DNA of 64,000 nucleotides, taken from assembly GCA_964570895.1 (NCBI GenBank), contig CAZMZD010000002.1:248001-312000 (forward strand), in the 5' to 3' direction. Below are positions 58,284 to 64,000 of the stretch, piece by piece. The first letter of the stretch is position 1; every line of letters starts with the position of its first letter. This DNA comes from RGIG1918 sp964570895. Its GTDB lineage: Bacteria; Cyanobacteriota; Vampirovibrionia; Gastranaerophilales; Gastranaerophilaceae. The notes under the pieces were generated by a model. That model searched no databases and was not told where the DNA came from. It saw only the letters and a list, made by a program, of their open reading frames with translations. The translations under genes and the position numbers were made by a program.

Positions 58284-61004
58284 TTGAAAAAACTTATTAT
58301 TAAAAACAAAACAGCATTTACACTTATCGAGTTGATGACAACTCTAACTATTATGGCAATAATTATCATTGCTGCAATTCCTTTTGCAATGAAAAAAGAT
58401 ATTCAAAAAAGAGCAGTTGCGGGGCACATCGGCGTTTTTGAATGTTACTATGACAAAGAAGGAAAATTGATGCAACACTGGCGAAGCAAAGATGGCTCCA
58501 CTAGCAAAGTTGAACCTATTCCTTCCGGAAAAACTTGCAAATTTAACCCTAATGCAGATTATGCAAAAGGCGCTAAAAACTTCCAAATCATTGCAATCGG
58601 TGGCGGTGGCGCAGGCGGAACATATAACACTCAAAGTTCAGATACGGAAGTTACAAACGCTGTTCAACACTCAATCTCAAGCACCGACACTTTAGATAGC
58701 AGCCATATTGCTACCCTTATAAAACACGGCAGGTTAAAATTCGGCACGCTTTCAAACGCGGGCGGCACAAATGCTTGGTTTTGGGATGGCAATACTCAAA
58801 CAGAGCAATGTTACAATGATTTTTGGCGCTCCGACTGCTGGTGTTACGGCAAAAACTCTTACACAAGCAACACTTGTTATTGTAGCAACCCAGACCATCA
58901 AGATTTCAAAGTTACTTGTAGAAGAACTGCAAACAGTTCAAACATGGACTTTGTTTCAGTTAACAACTATGGTTACAGGCTTTGTGCTATATCGAAAAAT
59001 AGCGATTTGCTTGATAATCCCGTTAAAGAAGATGACATTTTTCAAGCAATACACAAATATTATGGCATTGGCGGAAGTTTCCCTGGCGGCGATATTGTCT
59101 ATGACATTAAAGCTCCATCAGGCCTTGCATCTTGTGCTTGCTTGAATGACCCTGTTGGCGGTGTTGATGGCAGTTGCATGGCAGGGAGCATAAAAAGTTC
59201 TGTTGGTGGTAGCGCAGGTGTTGCATACAGCTACTCTACATACACAGGCAAAATCCGCGGTGCTTATATGGGAAACTCTTTTTTAACAACAGATGGTTCT
59301 TGTGATGAAAATGCAGCCGCAACGCCTTCAAATCACTGCAATTCTAACTTGAAACTTGCAGGCACAACTTTTGGCTGTGGAACTAAAAAACAAAATAATG
59401 AATGTTATGACGGGAGTATCCGAAGCGGATTTGATAGAGGGTTCCCTAAAATATATGCATGGGGGAATAGTTATAACAGTAACAAAAAAGATCCGTCACA
59501 TTGGTATGAACAAATTGATATGTCGTACACAAACAGAGAAGGCAGCTTAGCAGATTACGGTGGCGATGTTCATTTTAGGCTTGTTTCAAATGCAGGCAAT
59601 AAAGCTCATGCGATTATTCCAAGCGGTGCCCATGGGAGCGATCCGTATTACGGAGGCGTGAGGGTTCAGGCCGCTTCAAGCCCTGTGAATAGTAATTTTG
59701 ATGGCTTTATATCAGGGCGCCAAGGTTTCTACAGTTCAAATAACGCAAGCGGTGCATGTGGTGATCCGCCTAATACTTATTCTGCGACAGCTTCGAGAAT
59801 ATGGAAAGTTAAAGGTTCTTGCGAAGGTAGTTGTACGTATAAATCTACTTGTGGTTCCGGTTCTAATGCATATACATGTTGGCCAAGTGAGGATTGTGCT
59901 GATAGTACCGATTGGGCTGAATATTATCCAAATGAAACTCAGCAATCAGCCTACAAGAGCGTTAGAAATAATTGCCTTTGCACTTGTGGCACAAGTACAA
60001 ATAATGAAAAGCAATGGACTGATTCCAAAGGCACTTGCGAACATTTAAACTGCTGCAACAACTATAACAAAGGCAGCAAGAAATACACAGTAAGATATCA
60101 CACAGGAACAAGCTTCACAAACACTCAAAGCACAGGTACGGCAGAAGTTGATAACGTTGAAAGAACAGTAAACTGTGGCGATCATCTCTATGTATATCGT
60201 CAAATCAAACAAGTTCCATTCGAACGTGCATTCGTTGCCTCTGCAGGTCAAAATGGCACAATTAAACAAGCGTCATACCCAAAAATTGATGAAACTCTTG
60301 TTCTTGAACCGGGGATTGGCGGCAAGGTGGGCGGAACTATTGCAGCAAACGGAACTCCATCAACCGTAAGAAGAGAATCAGGTCAAATTATAGTAAATGC
60401 AACAGGCGGGCTTAAAGGCTCAAGCGATAAATTAAACGACACTTGGGTTGGCCCATGCATGTTATTTAGCTTACGTGAAAGCTTTGACGAGGAAAACCCC
60501 GGTTGCATGTCACGCCATGATGTGATGAGAAAACCAATATACAATGCTCTCCTTATGTCAAATGCTCCATACCTAAAAAGCACAGGTGGCGGCGTGTTAG
60601 ATAGCGAAGGCGCCACAACAAACGGCGTGAAGCTCACTCCTGGGCTTGGTGGCAACGGCGCATACGCAAACGTATTCCCTGATAGATTCTTATTTAGTAA
60701 AGCAATTAGAGATCAAGTTCGTATGACAACAAATTATATAGGTCCAAAACAAAGCCAAAATTGGAAAACCAATAACAAAGATGACGAGCTTACATTCATT
60801 GGGCTTGATACGTTTACGACACCGGAATTTATTGGCAGTAGCAAAGTAGTTGAAAGCTTTGCAAGCAGTTTCCACAAAAGGCTGAGCAAGCTTGGAACGG
60901 CTTCTAGTAATTTCTTAAATAAAGATAACAGACGCAATGGCAGGGTGCCTAACTTCATGGAAGCAACAAACGGTAATAACGGAGCAATAGTAATTATATG
61001 GTAA
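58284..61004 (+). CDS. Giant prepilin-like surface protein A
   Basis: A 906-residue protein with a type IV prepilin start (basic leader, then AFTLIELMTTLTIMAIIIIAAIP with Glu5), roughly five times the length of a pilin. After the helix come an FQIIAIGGGGAGGTYNT strand and Cys-rich segments (WRSDCWCYGKNSYTSNTCYC near residue 190). A 12-cysteine region (~488-592) follows, then a glycine-rich part (PGIGGKVGG) and a conserved end NGAIVIIW. Many Cys suggest disulfides outside the cell. Translation starts at TTG after AAAGGA. It probably caps or decorates a pilus or secretion system. The next gene is a close paralogue. Confidence 0.8.
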   Translation: MKKLIIKNKTAFTLIELMTTLTIMAIIIIAAIPFAMKKDIQKRAVAGHIGVFECYYDKEGKLMQHWRSKDGSTSKVEPIPSGKTCKFNPNADYAKGAKNFQIIAIGGGGAGGTYNTQSSDTEVTNAVQHSISSTDTLDSSHIATLIKHGRLKFGTLSNAGGTNAWFWDGNTQTEQCYNDFWRSDCWCYGKNSYTSNTCYCSNPDHQDFKVTCRRTANSSNMDFVSVNNYGYRLCAISKNSDLLDNPVKEDDIFQAIHKYYGIGGSFPGGDIVYDIKAPSGLASCACLNDPVGGVDGSCMAGSIKSSVGGSAGVAYSYSTYTGKIRGAYMGNSFLTTDGSCDENAAATPSNHCNSNLKLAGTTFGCGTKKQNNECYDGSIRSGFDRGFPKIYAWGNSYNSNKKDPSHWYEQIDMSYTNREGSLADYGGDVHFRLVSNAGNKAHAIIPSGAHGSDPYYGGVRVQAASSPVNSNFDGFISGRQGFYSSNNASGACGDPPNTYSATASRIWKVKGSCEGSCTYKSTCGSGSNAYTCWPSEDCADSTDWAEYYPNETQQSAYKSVRNNCLCTCGTSTNNEKQWTDSKGTCEHLNCCNNYNKGSKKYTVRYHTGTSFTNTQSTGTAEVDNVERTVNCGDHLYVYRQIKQVPFERAFVASAGQNGTIKQASYPKIDETLVLEPGIGGKVGGTIAANGTPSTVRRESGQIIVNATGGLKGSSDKLNDTWVGPCMLFSLRESFDEENPGCMSRHDVMRKPIYNALLMSNAPYLKSTGGGVLDSEGATTNGVKLTPGLGGNGAYANVFPDRFLFSKAIRDQVRMTTNYIGPKQSQNWKTNNKDDELTFIGLDTFTTPEFIGSSKVVESFASSFHKRLSKLGTASSNFLNKDNRRNGRVPNFMEATNGNNGAIVIIW
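60082..60293 (+). repeat. 212-bp block identical between the two giant genes, copy 1
   Basis: Starts AATACACAGTAAGATATC and ends AAAAATTGATGAA; identical at every base to 62844-63055, while the coding sequence just before it has diverged strongly. Confidence 0.9.
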
Positions 61005-61024
61005 TAAAAGAAAGGTTGAAAAAT

Positions 61025-63727
61025 ATGTTTTTGACCAATAAAAAAAGTAGAGCGTTTACTTTAATAGAATTAATGACCACAACTGTTATTATGGCAATAA
61101 TTATCATTGCTGCAATTCCTTTTGCAATGAAAAAGGATATTCAAAAAAGGGCAGTTGCGGGGCACATCGGTGTTTTTGAGTGTTATTATGATAATAGTGG
61201 CAACTTAAAGCAGCATATAAGAACTAAAGACGGGCAAGAAACCACCAGCGCTGTCACAGGAACGACTTGCAGATTTAACCCTAACGCAGATTACGCAAAA
61301 GGTGCTAAAAACTTCCAAATTATCGCAATTGGAGGCGGAGGTGCTGGCGGAACATATAATACCCAAGGTTCAGACACGGAAGTTTCAAGCGCTGTTCAAG
61401 CCAAAATCCAGAGCACTGACACTTTAGAGAGCAGCCATATTGATACTCTTATAAAACACGGCAGGTTAAAATTCGGCACCCTTTCAAACGCAGGCGGTGC
61501 AAGCGCTTGGTTTTGGGATGGCAACACTCAAACAGAGCAATGTTACAATGATTTTTGGCGCTCCGGTTGCGTGTGCCACGGCAGAAACTCTTACACAAGC
61601 AACACTTGTTATTGCAGTAACCCGAGCCATCAAGATTTCAAAGTTACTTGCAGAAGAACTGCAAACAGTTCAAATATGGACTTTGTTTCCGTTAATAACT
61701 ATGGCTACAGACTCTGCTCTTTAAATAAAAGAAGCGATGTTTTCAATAATGATGTTAATGAAGACGACATTTTCCAAGCAATACATAAATACTATGGCAT
61801 CGGCGGAAGCTTCCCTAACGGGGATATTGTCTATGACATTAAAGCTCCGACAGGGCTTGCATCTTGTGCTTGCTTAAATGACCCTGTTAGTGGCTCTCGT
61901 GGCAGTTGCATGGCGGGGAAAATTAAAACTTCAAGCGTTGGCGAAGCAGGCACTGCGTATAGCTTCGCATCTTATACCGGTAAAATCCGCGGTGCATATA
62001 TGGGGAACCAATTTATAACGACAGAAAATAATGTGGCGTCGGTTGATGAACAGGGTATTACAAATCATCCTTCTAACCACTGTAGCAGCGCAATGAGCCT
62101 TGCAGGAACTTCTTTTGGTTGCGGAACAGCAAAAAGTAACGCTGAATGCAGTGGCACAACAAGCATCAAAAATGGAACAGGCAGAGGATTCCCAAAAATA
62201 TATCATTGGGGAAACAAATATAACACAGGCGTTGTTAACACGAGCTCCCCTTGGTACCAAAAAATTGATATGACATACACTCACCGTGAAGACTCTGCAA
62301 AATTGCGCGAATACGGTGGGGATATTCACTTTAGGCTTATTTCGCACAGTGGTAGCACAGGGCACGCGATTGTTCCAAGAGGTGTGCATGGCGATAACCC
62401 ATATCAAAATAGCAGAAAAGTTGTTACATCTTCAAGTGCTGTGAACTCTAACTTCCCTGGGTTTATCTCGGGGCACCAAGGCTTCTATAGTGCAAATAAT
62501 AAACAGCCGGCTTCTTCTAATTGCGACTCTCCATCGAATAAATATTCAGCTACTGCTTGGAATACTGTTTATGAAGTGAAAGCATCTTGTAGTGACAGGT
62601 GTTCTTATAGCTACACTTGTGGGAGTAATACATGTCATGGTAGTCATTCTTGTAGCAATACAGGTTATCACTCTCCGTATTATCCAAAGCAAACTAAGGC
62701 ACATGCACAATGTTCTTCTGGTGGCCCTAGTACTTGCGAGGCTTCCTGTAGTGTAGATGATGATATTCCTAGTGAACACACTGACTCCGCAGGCACTTGT
62801 GAACACTTAAATTGTTGCTATAAGTTCGGTAAAGGTAGCAAACAATACACAGTAAGATATCACACAGGAACAAGCTTCACAAACACTCAAAGCACAGGTA
62901 CGGCAGAAGTTGATAACGTTGAAAGAACAGTAAACTGTGGCGATCATCTCTATGTATATCGTCAAATCAAACAAGTTCCATTCGAACGTGCATTCGTTGC
63001 CTCTGCAGGTCAAAATGGCACAATTAAACAAGCGTCATACCCAAAAATTGATGAAGCTCTTGTTCTTGAACCGGGGATTGGTGGCACAGTGGGTGGCACT
63101 ATCGAAGCTAACGGAACTCCATCAACCGTAAGAAGAGAAAGCTCCGGCCAAGTTATAGTAAATGCAACAGGCGGGCTCAAAGGTTCAAGTGATAAATTAA
63201 ACGACACTTGGGTTGGCCCATGCATGTTATTTAGCTTACGCGAAAACTTTGATGTGAATAATCCCGGTTGTATGTCACGCCATGATGTGATGAGAAAACC
63301 GGTATACAATGCTCTTCTTATGTCAAATTCTCCATATTTAGAAAGCATTGGAAGAACAAATAATAACTTAACCCCAGGGCTTGGTGGCGACGGCGCATAC
63401 GCAAACGTATTCCCTGATAGGTTCTTATTAAGCAATGCAATTAAAAATCAAGTTCGTATGACAACAAACTACATCGGACCAAACCAAAAGAACAATTGGA
63501 AAACGGGCAGCAAAGATGACGAGCTTACATTTATTGGGCTTGATACATTTACGACACCGGAATTTATTGGCAACAGCGGCTTTGCAAGCAGTTTCCATAA
63601 TAGAATGGACCAACTTGGAACGGCTTCTAGTAATTTCTTAAATAGAAACGCAAGGGCTAACGGCAGGGTGCCTAACTTCATGGACGCAACAAACGGTAAA
63701 AACGGAGCGATAGTAATTATATGGTAA
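61025..63727 (+). CDS. Giant prepilin-like surface protein B
   Basis: A 900-residue paralogue of the preceding protein with the same order: prepilin leader (MFLTNKKSRAFTLIELMTT), near-identical first 60 mature residues, FQIIAIGGGGAGG strand, Cys-rich segments and 12-Cys region. The glycine-rich part and end GAIVIIW are also shared. A frame opens at 60998 inside the previous gene, but ATG 61025 with AAAGG nine bases upstream gives a normal leader. Divergence is concentrated at ~335-420 and ~485-590, while a 212-bp stretch after the latter is identical. Tandem duplication with partial gene conversion is the simplest reading. Confidence 0.8.
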   Translation: MFLTNKKSRAFTLIELMTTTVIMAIIIIAAIPFAMKKDIQKRAVAGHIGVFECYYDNSGNLKQHIRTKDGQETTSAVTGTTCRFNPNADYAKGAKNFQIIAIGGGGAGGTYNTQGSDTEVSSAVQAKIQSTDTLESSHIDTLIKHGRLKFGTLSNAGGASAWFWDGNTQTEQCYNDFWRSGCVCHGRNSYTSNTCYCSNPSHQDFKVTCRRTANSSNMDFVSVNNYGYRLCSLNKRSDVFNNDVNEDDIFQAIHKYYGIGGSFPNGDIVYDIKAPTGLASCACLNDPVSGSRGSCMAGKIKTSSVGEAGTAYSFASYTGKIRGAYMGNQFITTENNVASVDEQGITNHPSNHCSSAMSLAGTSFGCGTAKSNAECSGTTSIKNGTGRGFPKIYHWGNKYNTGVVNTSSPWYQKIDMTYTHREDSAKLREYGGDIHFRLISHSGSTGHAIVPRGVHGDNPYQNSRKVVTSSSAVNSNFPGFISGHQGFYSANNKQPASSNCDSPSNKYSATAWNTVYEVKASCSDRCSYSYTCGSNTCHGSHSCSNTGYHSPYYPKQTKAHAQCSSGGPSTCEASCSVDDDIPSEHTDSAGTCEHLNCCYKFGKGSKQYTVRYHTGTSFTNTQSTGTAEVDNVERTVNCGDHLYVYRQIKQVPFERAFVASAGQNGTIKQASYPKIDEALVLEPGIGGTVGGTIEANGTPSTVRRESSGQVIVNATGGLKGSSDKLNDTWVGPCMLFSLRENFDVNNPGCMSRHDVMRKPVYNALLMSNSPYLESIGRTNNNLTPGLGGDGAYANVFPDRFLLSNAIKNQVRMTTNYIGPNQKNNWKTGSKDDELTFIGLDTFTTPEFIGNSGFASSFHNRMDQLGTASSNFLNRNARANGRVPNFMDATNGKNGAIVIIW
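62844..63055 (+). repeat. 212-bp block identical between the two giant genes, copy 2
   Basis: Second copy of 60082-60293, offset by 2762 bp. Confidence 0.9.
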
Positions 63728-64000
63728 TGAAAAAAGAAAAAATTAAAAAAATAGCATTTTCGCTTGCAGAAGCGATGATATCAATGCTTATCATTTCCGC
63801 AATTGCAGTTATGTCAATCAAGCTTTTTGCAGGGCAAAAGACTAAAAAAGCGGCGGATATGGCGCACCATATTATGGGCTGTTATATCACTGAAGATGGC
63901 AAAGTGGCGGCAATGTCTATGAGAATTGGAAACTCCAGCACGCTTATGACTGAAACGTTGGATACTGCAAATGCGGGCACGGTCACAGGCAGCAGTAATC
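63727..64000 (+). CDS. Third prepilin-like protein, 5' part only
   Basis: ATG 63727 shares a base with the stop of the preceding gene (TAATG). The 91 visible residues have a basic leader (MKKEKIKKIA), then FSLAEAMISMLIISAIAVMSI with Glu5. AHHIMGCYITEDGKVAAM follows and aligns with GHIGVFECYYDKEGKLMQ of the two giant proteins. It is therefore a more distant member of the same family in the same operon. The rest lies outside the window. Confidence 0.8.
   Translation, partial: MKKEKIKKIAFSLAEAMISMLIISAIAVMSIKLFAGQKTKKAADMAHHIMGCYITEDGKVAAMSMRIGNSSTLMTETLDTANAGTVTGSSN

Noticed and set aside
58284..63727. Diversity-generating retroelement target
   Set aside because: The variable Cys-rich region suggested it, but no reverse transcriptase or template repeat is visible, the differences are not limited to adenine positions, and the variable part is internal rather than C-terminal.

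Overview
The window looks like a chromosome segment of a low-GC, Gram-negative, non-photosynthetic relative of the cyanobacteria, most likely a gut melainabacterium (Vampirovibrionia / Gastranaerophilales type). Three things point there. The single tRNA gene is a tRNA-Glu with the plastid/cyanobacterial acceptor stem (GCCCCCA pairing with TGGGGGT). The envelope genes are Gram-negative (AsmA-like protein, lipoproteins, RseP) and include an AMIN-domain amidase, a type common in cyanobacteria. Several lineage-type small proteins carry a short N-terminal leader ending in an [ST]F-K/C-G motif. The taxonomic call is inference; no rRNA gene is present.

Layout. 1-2.8 kb: Nif3-like tail and a translationally coupled aroC-aroK-aroB run. 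2.7-6.4 kb: TPR protein and a two-gene signalling pair (REC-PAS-histidine kinase plus NarL-type regulator). 6.5-18.6 kb: a large membrane protein, an Fe-S protein divergent from two zinc dehydrogenases, a CorC-type transporter, a c-di-GMP synthase, TPR protein, ychF and gmd. 18.6-24.2 kb: AsmA-like protein and lineage-type unknowns. 24,241-30,401: a 6.1-kb mobile island in the 3' end of tRNA-Glu, carrying an McrBC restriction system, a MerR-like regulator and a serine recombinase. 30.5-34.5 kb: rpsO and small surface or unknown proteins. 34.5-35.4 kb: a repeat-rich spacer. 35.4-52.7 kb: housekeeping genes (miaB, homocitrate-synthase-like, trkA-trkH, tyrS-cysK-cysE, glgC, rseP, murI, amidase, proB-proA). 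53-56.6 kb: cobalamin adenosyltransferase, YbaK-like, CstA-like, DUF486 protein. 56.6-57.3 kb: a second repeat-rich spacer. 57.3-64 kb: a prepilin-like locus with one ordinary pseudopilin facing two tandem ~900-residue prepilin-like proteins and a third, cut by the window end.

Most unusual signals. (1) The island's recombinase gene crosses its own attachment site: its last ten codons after the core are antisense tRNA, and an in-frame alternative tail lies at the opposite end of the island, so integration should switch its C-terminus. (2) The tandem giant prepilin-like genes combine a 212-bp identical block with a strongly diverged 12-cysteine segment next to it. (3) A family of intergenic palindromes shows compensatory stem changes. 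(4) Unrelated proteins share an N-terminal [ST]F-K/C-G leader. (5) Several genes have a -10 box 6-11 bases before the start codon, suggesting leaderless mRNAs.
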